From assembly GCF_031755915.1 (NCBI RefSeq), contig NC_083383.1:2360001-2424000 (forward strand): a stretch of 64,000 nt of DNA, given 5' to 3'. The stretch comes from Ziziphus jujuba (taxonomy: Eukaryota > Streptophyta > Magnoliopsida > Rosales > Rhamnaceae). The position numbers and the translations under genes were made by a program. The notes beneath the pieces are model-generated. The model made no database searches and was not told where the DNA came from. It was given only the letters and a program-made list of their open reading frames with translations. Shown piece after piece: positions 38,687 to 49,769 of the stretch. Within the stretch, counting starts at the first letter, position 1. Each line of letters opens with the position of its first letter.

Positions 38687-38720
<34 letters not shown>
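38687..38720. repeat. (TA)n microsatellite
   Basis: Uninterrupted TA units preceded by ACACACA and followed by TGTATATATACACATA, forming a largely self-complementary tract about 280 bp upstream of the EPFL2 start. Confidence 0.95.
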
Positions 38721-38731
<11 letters not shown>

Positions 38732-38841
38732 CATATAAGAGAAGATAGACTGATTGTATTGCACATTATGGAGGTGGCATTCAATTCCTGAACCCCTCTT
38801 GGGTACACTTTTTCAGAATTTTTCTTCTCCTGCAGTTCTGC

Positions 38842-38852
<11 letters not shown>

Positions 38853-38874
<22 letters not shown>

Positions 38875-38877
38875 TCT
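38853..38877. repeat. (CT)n pyrimidine tract upstream of EPFL2
   Basis: A run of CT units; a second CT/TTTC-rich run follows at about 38949-38975. Such tracts are common in plant 5' leaders and core promoters. Confidence 0.9.
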
Positions 38878-38993
38878 ATACTGTTTTTTTTTCCTCAGCG
38901 CCTATTTTCCTCCTCTCAAGGTTTTACTCTGGCACTGTTAGTGCTTCCTCTCTCTCTTTCTCTTTCTCTCTCTCTGTCTACTTCTCTGTGAAA

Positions 38994-39724
38994 ATGGGCA
39001 ACGCTCAAAATTGCATCTGTTGGCACAGAAATAGACATGTAATCATTTCCTTGCTCCTACTCTTGATTTCAAGCTTGACCCATGTGAGATTCATGGCTGA
39101 AGGTAAATAATCCCAACTCTACTACTTCGATTATCTTTGGGGGAAAAAAAAAAAAAAAAAAAAGGAAAGAAAGGAAAACCAAAGGAGGAAGGGAAAAAAA
39201 AAAAAAAAAACACGTATTTAGTACACCTCCAACTTCATTCATATCCTAACTATACATAGTCCTTTTTACAGGTAGAGCAATTTCCAAGCTAATTGAGGCT
39301 GTCCAGGTTAGCAACAAGCATTCGTTTGACAACTGTTTTATAGCATGCATGTCACTTTTCATTTTCCTGGTAACCAAACAAAGTCTCCTAATTCCACGGT
39401 GGTAGTGATTAAGTATTCAATTCTTTGGTACAGAAGGGGCGTATTGAGGAAGTTGATAAGGTGGTGAGAGTGGTGAACAGAGCTCGTCAAATAGGATCAA
39501 GGCCACCAAGGTGCGAGAGGCGGTGCAGTGGTTGTGGACACTGCGAGGCAGTTCAGGTCCCAATTGTGCCCAAATTCCAAACCCACAGTCGAAGTTTCTC
39601 TGTTTCCTCTTCAACTACAAGAGCCAGCAACAAACATATAGCAAACTCCAGAGGCGATGATATCTCCAACTATAAGCCCATGAGCTGGAAGTGCAAATGT
39701 GGAGACTATCTTTTCAATCCTTAA
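38994..39724 (+). CDS. EPFL2: EPIDERMAL PATTERNING FACTOR-like secreted peptide (EPFL2 type)
   Basis: Exons 38994-39102, 39272-39306 and 39434-39724 join to 435 nt (144 aa). Residues 1 to about 36 form a signal peptide with the hydrophobic core IISLLLLLISSL. The propeptide follows, then the mature cysteine-rich domain starting IGSRPPRCERRCSGCGHCEA. The six conserved cysteines are at 75, 79, 82, 85, 135 and 137, with the long variable loop of the EPFL family in between. The C-terminal block NYKPMSWKCKCGDYLFNP is characteristic of EPFL2. EPFL peptides bind ERECTA-family receptor kinases at the cell surface, modulated by TMM; in Arabidopsis EPFL2 acts in leaf-margin tooth formation and ovule spacing. 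EPFL1/3 are the alternatives, but the tail fits EPFL2 better. Confidence 0.9.
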
Positions 39725-42234
39725 GATTGCCATTTTTAATGAGAATGACTCTCCTTTGTTTCCATTACTTGGTAAATAAGATATGTACTCCTCTCTATGA
39801 ATTGTATACTCCTGTTTTCTTCCATCTGTATTTGGTATGAATTAGATATGGTTCTGTACATTTTGCATTGTGACTTTTTTTTTTTTCCTTCTTTTCTTAA
39901 TGGAATTTGTTTTTTTATTTTTATTTTATTTTTTTATAATTTTAAATCTTTACCCTTTAAAAATCTATTTATTTGCAGAGTAATAAGAACGTGTTAACCG
40001 TAATGAAAGAGAAGTAAAAGGAAATATTTGATAATTCGGGAATCAAATGTTGTGTAAAAGCAGCAAAGCAACTGAGGTGTACGGAATGCTTTGGTTTTGG
40101 CATGTATTTCTATTTGTTTTTGGGGGTTTTGGGTTTTAAAGCAACGTTTGGTGCTGGTGATGTCGATTTTAATGGAAAGTGACGACATGGAGTAAGATAA
40201 TAAATGAGATAAAGATGTGAGGTGTCGCAAAAGTAGTATGTCAGACAGTTCTGTTTTCGTATCTTACAAGATTTGTGCATACAGATTACAAAAAGCCTGT
40301 GCGGCCTTCGCCATATTTTACACAGCCTTTCTCGAAGGGATAAAATCTTAGAAACAACTTTTATGGAATCCCGAAACCAAAATAATCTCTTTCTTCTCTC
40401 CCTTTTAAACCTAGCCGTACGGTAGGGCTTCTTTCCAACCAAATAACCTTCATTTTCTATTTTCATTTTTCAAAAGGGTTTTCTGTTTTCCCCCTTTTTT
40501 TTTTTTTTTTTGGGTAAAATTCTGTTTTCCAAAATTATGAATGAATGAAGACCAATAAAAAATGTCAAAGTTTATAATATATAAGCTGATTACTACAAAA
40601 TAATTCATAATAAAATATTACATTTGAGAAATACTAGAATGAAAACGCAAGTTAAAATTAACAAAAACAAAGAACAATGATCTTCGAAATGGTTTTATAG
40701 GGGTGTGCCTTGCCTCATTTTACATGCTAGTCAATATTTAGTTACTAATCGAGAAGCCAAGGGAAGGTGGTGAACATATTACACCAAAATTTTAATTGAA
40801 GTTATTAATCTTTTGTTACGAAATTTAAAATATCAAATGGGATGTTATTTAATTGCCAAGGAAAAAAAAATATGCCTTTTTTTATTTTATAATTTGAAAT
40901 AGGAGGTTTTGAATTCGATCTAGACATTACATATACATGTCATATCTTCTTTACCAACTTAAAACTTTTAATAACAGTTGAGAATGATAACTTAGTGAAA
41001 AAAAAAAAAAAAGGATTTTCACATTTACGGATTTTAAATTGAAGTTTGATTTTTAAGAAACTTCATTATTTCTTCAAATAATAATTGAAGCTCTAATGTT
41101 AACAAATTCTGTTATTATCACAAATGGTTTTGGTATAGTTGATCTATGCAGTGAAAAGCTTCGGTCTAAATGACGTATCTTTGGTTAATATAGAAAGTTC
41201 AACAAATAAGTTAATAAATGCAATATTACTGAAAATTAAATGGCGTGTCGTAAAAAGTTTCTCCTGGTAAAATGATAATAGACGGTGGTCATAACTCATA
41301 AATGGTGTGGGTTCGGCTGCTGTGTACTCTGTCGTAGTTGTTTGTAGGTGGCAACCAGCAGCCAAACGATAGGATATTGACACTTCATATTTTAAGCTTC
41401 TCGTTTTTAAAGTATTTTTGCTTTTATGATAAAAAAAAAAATTTGTGCTTTTCTAATTACCCAAAAATAATAATAAAAATAATATTCGTAGGCCACCAAA
41501 TTGTTAGGTAGCAATCACAAATCTCCGATACTCGTGTCCAACTTTATCGAGCATTGCTAACGATTCTTACGCCTTTCTTTCAAAATTTCCAGGTAAGCTC
41601 TCCTACTGCAGGGTTTCCATTGTTCCAGGACTGAACTAATTGGAATTGCCCGTGCACTTCCATATTGTATAAAAGTTTCAATTTCTTTTCCTAATTAAGG
41701 AATGGAATAGCAATGTCAACTTTGTTTGCTGCATTGCAAAGCTTTCTTATGAAGAATATCGTGCACGGCTCTGAACTCTGACTCGCTAACCCTAAAGTGT
41801 AAATTTCACGAGCCTCCACATGCAAGTAGAGTTTAAGCCATAGATAGCTCCTTTACTATATCTGCAATCGATTTTATGTGTTATGAATTGAATTATACCA
41901 TTCTTAATAGTACTTATGACTAAAATGATAAATAAGTCCAGTTAGGTAGTCTAACTTGTAAAATGATAAACAAGTCCAGTTAGGTAGTCTCTAACTGGTC
42001 CTAAATCTTATACAGACTGCAACATACTTCATCTCTCAAGACGATGTATTATAAGCAAAATCACTTCCTATATTTCATCGTTGCGGTCCAGTAATGAAGT
42101 TAAAGCATTTAATACTAAAGAAATGAGTTCCATGAACTGTCAAAGTAGACCTACAACATAAGTAAAATCACTAGATAATGAGGCCTGGCACAGTAATTGC
42201 CAACCCAAGCTCAACTACCAACTAAAACATTCAT
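39725..42234. other. intergenic between EPFL2 and the KH-domain gene
   Basis: About 2.5 kb between the 3' ends of two convergent genes. AT-rich, with poly-T at 40495-40512. A short direct repeat (AAGTCCAGTTAGGTAGTCT) occurs at about 41936 and 41970. No recognisable gene; the minus open frame 40110-40466 is discussed as rejected. Confidence 0.5.
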
Positions 42235-45200
42235 TTACCGAGGTGCGGCATACATCTGGGCTGAGTCATACTGTGTATAGCCAGCAGGCTGAGGTGATAC
42301 AGTTTTTGCATAACCAACCGAAGCACTTGTTTGCACACCACCACCATAAGCTGCAGATTGTGGGACTGACTGATCATAAGTTTGCTGAGTTGGTGTTGGC
42401 TGCGTGTAATTTGGCTGCCCAGTTGGAGGTGCACCATAAGCTGATGCAAGGCCACCTGCATAACCAGGATCTTGTGGCCCTTGATATCCATAACCTGCAG
42501 CATTTGGTGCTGACTGCTCTGGGTAACCTTGTTGTGATGATGGATATTGCCCATACCCGGCAGGACCCACTTGTCCATAGCCAGGTGCCTGCTGCGAACC
42601 AGACTGGCTGAAATTGGCAACTGGTTGGCCTCCTTGCTGCGGATATCCTGCACCAGATGCTGCTGGTGCTTGATTATATCCCTCAGCAGCTGGAGCAGAT
42701 CCATAAGGAGGATATGCCGGCTGGTTAGGTCCGCTTGATGCATAAGGATATGGCTGTTGTGATGGCAGATTCTGTCCATATGATTGGGCCTGAGCAGAAC
42801 CCTGATAAGGTGCATCTCCTGGTTGACTACTCCTGGGAGGGCCATATGGTTGAGAAGGTGGTCCTTGTGATGGTATGCCATAGGATGGTGGCTTACCATA
42901 CTGCTGCTGTGAACCATAACCTTGTTGCATACTGCTCTGCTGGTACATTTGCTGAGAACCATGTCCATAGCCATGCTGTGTGGGAGCATGATTTTCATAC
43001 TTTGGTTCATCATACCCATGACCATAGCCCTGTTGAGGATGCATTGATTGTGAATAAGGGACTGGATGCCCATAATCACCCTGTGGCTGTCCATAATTGT
43101 AATTTGCTTGTGATGGGGGTGGGCCGCCCATTGAAGGGTTAGAAGGGCCAGGAGCATGGGAAGGAATGGGAGCAGAATGTTGAGCAGACACTGGGCCATC
43201 AGATAAATGGCTTCCTTGCCCACCATAGTAATCATAACCACCGCCATGGGGCATCCCCTGCATGCCAGATGGTGGCCTTTGTTCCCAACCAGAATTAAAG
43301 CCACTTCTTGAACCCATATGTTGAGGATAACCCCCATATGCAGAATGTGGATATTGTGGGTTATGAGATGGATACGGCCCTCGTTGCTGATACTCATACG
43401 AAGTTGGCTGGGACATGTGAGGACCTCGGGGACCCCATTGAGGTGGGCCAGAAGCTCCTCGAGGCCGATAGGCCTGCTGGTTAAAACCACCAGAGAGAGG
43501 TGATGGCCTCACAGTCTATTCAAAATCAAATCAGAAAAGAAAAATAGTTAGCAAATCCAAGTTATTTTACTCTTAATTACTCATGAGAATAAATGACATG
43601 ACAGGAAATAATGTTGACGTTGCTGTTCTAAACTTGGTAACCACGTCTGCTGTTCAAACAATTGAAGGGGCTGCTGGACACCATCACTGACTCAATTAGA
43701 TGAACAAATAAGCAGCACACATGTAACTTCGACAAAACAAAAAAAGTTAAATTACCATTAATAGTTGTAATGGAAAAAATAGAAGGTAATATTCTAAGAC
43801 AACAGAACAGAGAAGTTTCATTGCCGATAAAACAAAGTGCATCATCTAAGGGTAAACAAATATAAACGCCAAGTAATCCACCAAACTATGCAACATAAAG
43901 TATCATCAACTAATAACCCCAGGAAATTGATACAATTGATACAATTTCTCCCTTACTAACCCTGAGGATTTGATTAATGATACAACTGATAACCTGACAA
44001 TTGCTTGATTATCATCTAGAATAAAATCCCTCCTTAGAGCATAATGCTCCAACATGTTTCAACATTAACTAAAATCAAAGAACGCCATCCGCTAATACCC
44101 ACATCCATTTCCTAATGACTTCACTTGTTATGCATAATAATAACCTTCAACAATCTACCAATCCGAATTATTTTATCCACTTTGTTACCTCAGTCATTCA
44201 ATTCTAACTTTTGAGGTCCTCAATAGAACAATTTTAAATTGTCACGAGCAATGCATACAGATCTACAGATAAAAAATACAGATAACCAACTTATGGAAAA
44301 ACATATTCATACATCCCTTTACCGTAATCTGGAGAGAGCTTGAGAATAATATCATGACCTTGAATTTATTGAGAAGTCAATCTTTCACAAAAATTGAATT
44401 TATATGTGGAAAGCAAAGAAACAGCAGCCAAAATGAGGGGCGTTTCAATTCTAAATGCAATAGTCCAAACATCATTTTACATACCAGTCACAATAGATCA
44501 TGCTTCACATTTCAGGTATCATAAAGATGAAGCTATTAACGAAAAAAGGAAAAAAAAAAAAAAAAAGGAACAAAAAAAGGCCAAAAAAAAAAGGGGAAAA
44601 AACCATACTAGTGTATAAACACCAAGTTACATTACCCTAAAATGAAGTTCCTACTTTCTTTCTCAAATCCAGTTGCATGTCATCTAAAGAAGTTATTCAT
44701 AAAGGAAACTGTAAAGTAAGCATTAACATTTCAGGCACCGACCTAATTCAAGACTGTCAGCAAAGCATCTCTTTATGATATACAGCTAAGTGTTAATTTA
44801 CTAATTCACATATATCTGTGAGATGCTCCAGCATAGTATCAGATACAATTAATAGGTATCGACCCCATGAAATTTTCTATATCATCACTTCATCAGTAAT
44901 TCCAGACATCTCATGCATGGTACATGGGAAAGTGCTTATAACCAGCACTAAGGTTATACAACATAGCCTTACTAAATCATGATTTTTAACTTTCAGGTCT
45001 TGAAGCAGTCTTACCAACTATTAACATCCTGCAATCGCGAGATTAAATGCTTGATACCTTTCTTCAGTGGATGAGAGTGAATAGAGGTTGTCTATTGCTA
45101 CACCAAAGCAATGCTGACCCCATGGAAAAGGCAATAGCCCAATCTGCATTTTTAAAGCCAACCAATTCGAAATTGGCACCTTCAACATAAATAAATCATG

Positions 45201-48200
45201 GCAACCGACATCTTGGATTGAATATATGATCTTCCTAACAGCATTCAAGTGACCTTGGCATGGATGATTCATCAATATTGCATACTCTTATCAAGGTTAA
45301 TAAAAAAGAAAGCTCTAGCTCCCAGAGTAAAATTATGAAATAGTTCTTCCTCAAATGGGCTAGGTATACCAGACATGCAAATGTAGTCAATAGGACAGGA
45401 AATCATGTCAGGACCATATATCTTGCTTTCCATATTCAAAGAGTACAGAAGTTTCTACTCCACCAAACCCACATAGGGAATTACTTTACAAACACATGAT
45501 ACTGGATTAAAAATCATACCCATTAACTCTATATCTAAACAACATTGATAAGAATTACATATATATATATATATATAGATGGACACAAAGATACAATGAT
45601 AGTCTCAGGTTTAACTTTAGCAATACGGATCTAATATAATCTACAATTTTTCATGTGTATATATATGTGACCAAAGTATATAGCAACCTCTACAGCATAA
45701 CTAACAAATTCTTCAAGTAAAAATCCTACCTACTAGACTACTTGAAAAGAGTGAACAGTAATAAAGGAAATATATGTAACTCTGTCAAATCATCATATGA
45801 TTGATTAAAATAGCGAGAACCATTAATCCAAGTGAACATAAAGGATAACCCTACATCGGCATGAGAGGTTTACTTCTCGATTTCATACAATGCAAAAAGA
45901 AATTACATATACGTAAAATATTGGCAAGTGCAACCATTAAATTCCTAAATTAGGCATTCATATGCATTACCTAAAAGAAGGCAGTATTAGACATATAAAG
46001 GCATAAACCAAAACAGAATGACAATGATAGAAGGTCACATGTATGCAGGCAAATTTTTCCTAGACTTCCAAGCATATTTCAAAGCTATGAATGAACCTAA
46101 AGTTATTTTGCACATGGGTTTACCATCTTATCTTGCATAGAAAGAAGCCAAATGGCACATATAAGACAACTCTCAGGGAATAGCTTATAAAGGAATCATA
46201 CAGTAGACTACAGTAACAAGTCAATGTAGAAGATATCAATATAACAACCAAAAAAACACAATTCCAATATGAGCTTACAATTTATTTTGAATATAAATGA
46301 TCGGGTCAACCACTAACCTGATTCATTACTTCCTTGATCATTTCCCTGGCCATTTCAATTTGCCTCTTATCACCAGTGACTCGCACAGTCCTTTCCTTAG
46401 AATCATCCCCTTCTGGAAGATGTTGAGGTATCAACTAAACAGGGATAAAAAAAAAAGTCAATCTATATAATTCAATAAGAGATAGAGGATAACTTCTACA
46501 AGACAAGGCATACAATATCAACTACCTGGATACGTGCTCCTGATCTGGTTTGAAGACCTTTAATGGTCTCCCCTCCCCTCCCTATGATTAAACCAACCTA
46601 GACCAACGAAGTTAAGCTTAAATGAAGCACAGTTGAACAAACCTGTATACGAAAACGAAAACAAAGAAAGTATATATACCTTCTCGTTTGGAACTTGTAT
46701 CTGAATTTGTTCTGCAGCAGCAGCAGCAGCCTGTGCAGTTGCAAGGCCCCTGGCTACAAGGGAAGGAGAACCTCCAGCATCAGCCTGCAAACATTTACAT
46801 GAATAAATGTGTATACAGTAATACCAAAAAGTTCTTACACAGAAGAGCCCAAATACATAAGGAAGCAGCATGTTGGGGTGGGGAGAGAAATACCTCAGCA
46901 ATAACAGCATTTATAAGCTTCTCAGCCTTATTTATATTGTCCAAAGTTCCAACAATCTCTACAGGCCTTGATGCAGAATATGGATCAGCATCAGCATCCC
47001 TTGTGATTTGAATTCTTGCACCCGAATTGTACTGAAGATACTTTATGGTATCCCCAGCCTTGCCAATAAGAACCCCAACCTGAACCATCATTGTACTATC
47101 AAAACCCACTTTCTATCAAGGCTCAAAAGAAAATGTGAAACATAGGGAAGGATGAAAGATAACCCTGTTAACCTTCTAGATGTGTACAGCATTCCATATA
47201 TTTTATATATAGAAAGAGATAAGCCATCAGACCTTATTATTAGGGACCTCCATTCGGCGAGTTATTGTCTCATTTGTAGATGTAGGTTGCTCTTGTTGAG
47301 CAGAAGAATCATCCCCTTGCTGAGCATCCTCTGTAGAAGGTGGCTGAGTTCCTTCATTAGCGGGTTCCTGACCCTTGTCCAACACAGAACCCTCGACATG
47401 CTCAATAGGATGTTCTTGGGTTTCATTTGCCTCACGATTATCTGCAGATGGTGGCTGTTCACTGGTCTCTTTTTCGGTAACTTCCTTAGATGTAGGTTGA
47501 GCTTCTTCTGAGCCGCTACTCTTCTCCGTATTTGGTTCATCATTCTCCTTCAGAGTTTCATCCGCTTTCTCCACTTGGTAGCCATTTTCACTAGCTGTTT
47601 TAAACCAAAGTCAAAGCTTAGTACACAAGACATTACAAATTTCAAGAACGCACTAGAATCACTTAAAGAACTATCATATCATTCTCCTCTGAGAGTTTAT
47701 CTACCTTTCACATTACCCTTTTTCAAGAGCTGTTACAATTGATTTCGATATACTGAAATACAACAATGAAAATGTATTGAACTCGCAAAGGTGGGTAAAT
47801 GAACAAAAACAAAGTACATTTTAATATACTTGAAAGATTCCTTTAAAAGGTGAGGCAACAACAAGATTTCATGGAAACGTTATAATTTCATTATCTAAAT
47901 CTTAAAAAAAAAAAAAAAAAGCAGTTAGGAAACCATATTGGCCGCCCAATTTCCAAAAAGAGCTCTGAAGAAAAGTTATGGCGTTCCAAGTAAAATATTC
48001 TTCAAAAACCCTAACATTCGACAGAAAAACTTGAGAAACGACAGCAATAAAGCTCAACTACACACTAATTCTCGCATTACCTAAACCCTCGGGTCTGTCA
48101 TCGAGTCTAAGCCGTTTTGCGTCCGATTCGTCGGACACATCGCCATCCCCTTGGTTGCCTGCATCGGGTTTCGCATTTGTGTCGTCCGAGCTGGGCCAGG

Positions 48201-48300
48201 CTTGCTCTGGAGCTTCAGGCTCCAAATCTTCGAGCTTGCGTTTGTGATCTGACGGCGCAGGGCTCGCCGCTGCCGCTGCTACAACTTCCTCCTCCGCCAT
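42235..48300 (-). CDS. KH-domain RNA-binding protein with Gly/Gln/Pro/Tyr-rich tail (FUBP-like)
   Basis: Seven exons from high to low: 48300-48081, 47594-47233, 47079-46894, 46784-46680, 46597-46526, 46434-46318 and 43515-42235. They total 2,343 nt (780 aa) and stay in frame. The N-terminus is Ala-rich and carries a likely nuclear signal near DHKRKLED and DAKRLRLDD. Residues to about 185 are acidic and Gln/Glu/Ser-rich. KH domain 1 spans about 190-258, with the GxxG loop GKAG at 200-203. KH domain 2 spans about 285-352, with GRGG at 297-300 and the ARIQLIPQHLPEGD strand. Residues 355-780 form a low-complexity, prion-like tail full of YGQ, PPY and GYG motifs. Arabidopsis relatives include At4g10070, At1g33680 and At2g25970. 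Expected role is binding single-stranded RNA or DNA in the nucleus. Its start lies 915 bp from the divergent SGR2 start. Confidence 0.92.
43516..46317 (-). other. Long sixth intron of the KH-domain gene
   Basis: A 2.8-kb intron separates the KH exons from the single exon encoding the whole low-complexity tail. Donor GTTAGTG and acceptor GAATAG keep the frame (VMNQ|TVRPSP). It contains A-rich stretches near 44553-44600 and a (TA)n run at 45560-45577. I see no gene in it. Confidence 0.65.
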
Positions 48301-49214
48301 GGGATTCCGAACTAGCGGGCTACAGGCACCAAAACCCTAGCTATGTAAATCGCGCGCAAATCTAGGGTTTGGAGAGAGAGACAAATGACGGGCGTAACCA
48401 ACAGTAGCTTTAAGCGAATGCAACCGTAATCGATGTGGCTATGAATTATGACCCTTATCTTACTACGTTTAGAGGGTTTACATTGTTATATATGACAGTG
48501 TGGACCACCAGATATTTTATGCGAGCCAGGGTTCGTGAAACTGATGGGCCAAACTCACTCCTTAGATCTATGGGCTTTTGCATTCTTTTATTTAGCCCAA
48601 ATTCTCACATTGTGCCAGCCCAACCATATGCGAGTCAAAAAGTAGCCCATAACATCTTTGGATATATCGATATCCCAAACCATTATGGAAAAAAAAAAAA
48701 AAAAAAAACACAAAAAGAAAAAATAATAAATTAAGAAGGAAGAAAATAAAAGTAGCACCCAACTGCCATTTTCTAGGTGGCCTAGGTGTTCACTGTTCAT
48801 CCACCGGTCGTTCAACGCCGAGCTGTCATTTATATGCCTAAGTCTCATTTCCTGTCTATGGGTTTTGCTTCTTCTTACCTCTTTATTTCCCAATTAAACA
48901 ACGAACGTCTGGGCTTTTTTTTTTTTTTTTTTTTTTTTTCAATTAACAAATATATTTTTTAATTTTTGATTTTCTCAGCTTTGCTTCCCAGGCTTTCCCA
49001 AAATATTCCCTCCAATTTATATAGGTAGAAATTTCGTGCTATCTCGGTTTGAAAAACTTGCTTGAAAACTGTCGTCTATAACATTTTGTGTTATTAGCGT
49101 CATCGAGTCGTCAAATTTCTCTTTTGCTTGAACTGCTTCGATTTTCATTTGGTTTCTTCTGAGTTGGAAGAGGTACAAATACTCGCCGGTAATCGGCGAC
49201 TTTGCGAATTTTCG
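48301..49214. other. Divergent promoter region between the KH gene and SGR2
   Basis: A 914-bp head-to-head intergenic region. It has poly-A at 48689-48708 and poly-T at 48916-48940. Both 5' leaders lie inside it. No shared element can be named from inspection. Confidence 0.6.
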
Positions 49215-49731
49215 ATGGAGGAAAAAGGTGCGGTTTCTGGTTCCACTAGTAATAGGAATGAAACAGGGAATGTGGAAGGTTCTCCGGGGCCGGCTTCGCA
49301 AGCAGCAAGCGGTGCCAGTGGAATCAAAGAAACGTCGCCTGATTTGTTGAAGAACACGCCGTCGAACATTGCGAGATTGGAGGATGAGATCGAGCAGTGC
49401 GAAGGTCGGCACAAGTACCTGGCTCACACAAGGAGTCCTTCCGATGGTCGCGATGTTCGGTGGTATTTTTGCGAGGTTCCTTTAGCGGAGAATGGTAGGT
49501 CTTTTCTGTTGATAGCTTTACGAAGCTTTTTGTTAACTTTTGAGGACTTTCTCATTTCCCTTTTGAAATCAGTGGTTGATTCTTTTAACTAGTTGTGTAA
49601 AATTTTTAATGCTTTTGTGTTTCTACAGAGCTCGCTGCTTCAGTTCCTCGCACCGAGATAGTAGGAAAGGGCGACTACTTTCGTTTTGGTATGAGAGATT
49701 CTTTGGCAATAGAGGCATCTTTTCTGCAGGT

Positions 49732-49769
<38 letters not shown>

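Larger units (their letters stand above)
36708..38993. other. intergenic: esterase 3' UTR and EPFL2 promoter
   Basis: The first few hundred bases are probably esterase 3' UTR. The right part holds a (TA)n microsatellite (38687-38720) and a pyrimidine-rich CT tract (38853-38877, and again near 38949-38975), probably in the EPFL2 leader. Open frames at 37929-38174 (-) and 38251-38586 (-) are unrecognised. Confidence 0.5.

Noticed and set aside
40110..40466. Minus-strand 118-codon basic open frame (possible small DVL/RTFL-type peptide)
   Set aside because: It lacks the DVL core motif and shows no recognisable conserved block.
41500..41640. Possible non-coding exon or small RNA near TTTCCAGGTAAGCTC
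   Set aside because: A donor-like site alone is present; no partner exon, box elements or tRNA-type internal promoter could be recognised.
42231..43490. 419-codon alternative-frame gene in the KH protein tail exon
   Set aside because: The overlapping 425-codon frame continues the KH exons with correct splice phase and has the known YGQ/PPY-rich tail; the alternative frame is kept only as a low-interest observation.
48435..48734. Plus-strand 99-codon open frame between the KH gene and SGR2
   Set aside because: Ends in a poly-A-derived Lys run, has no family likeness and overlaps the divergent promoter region.
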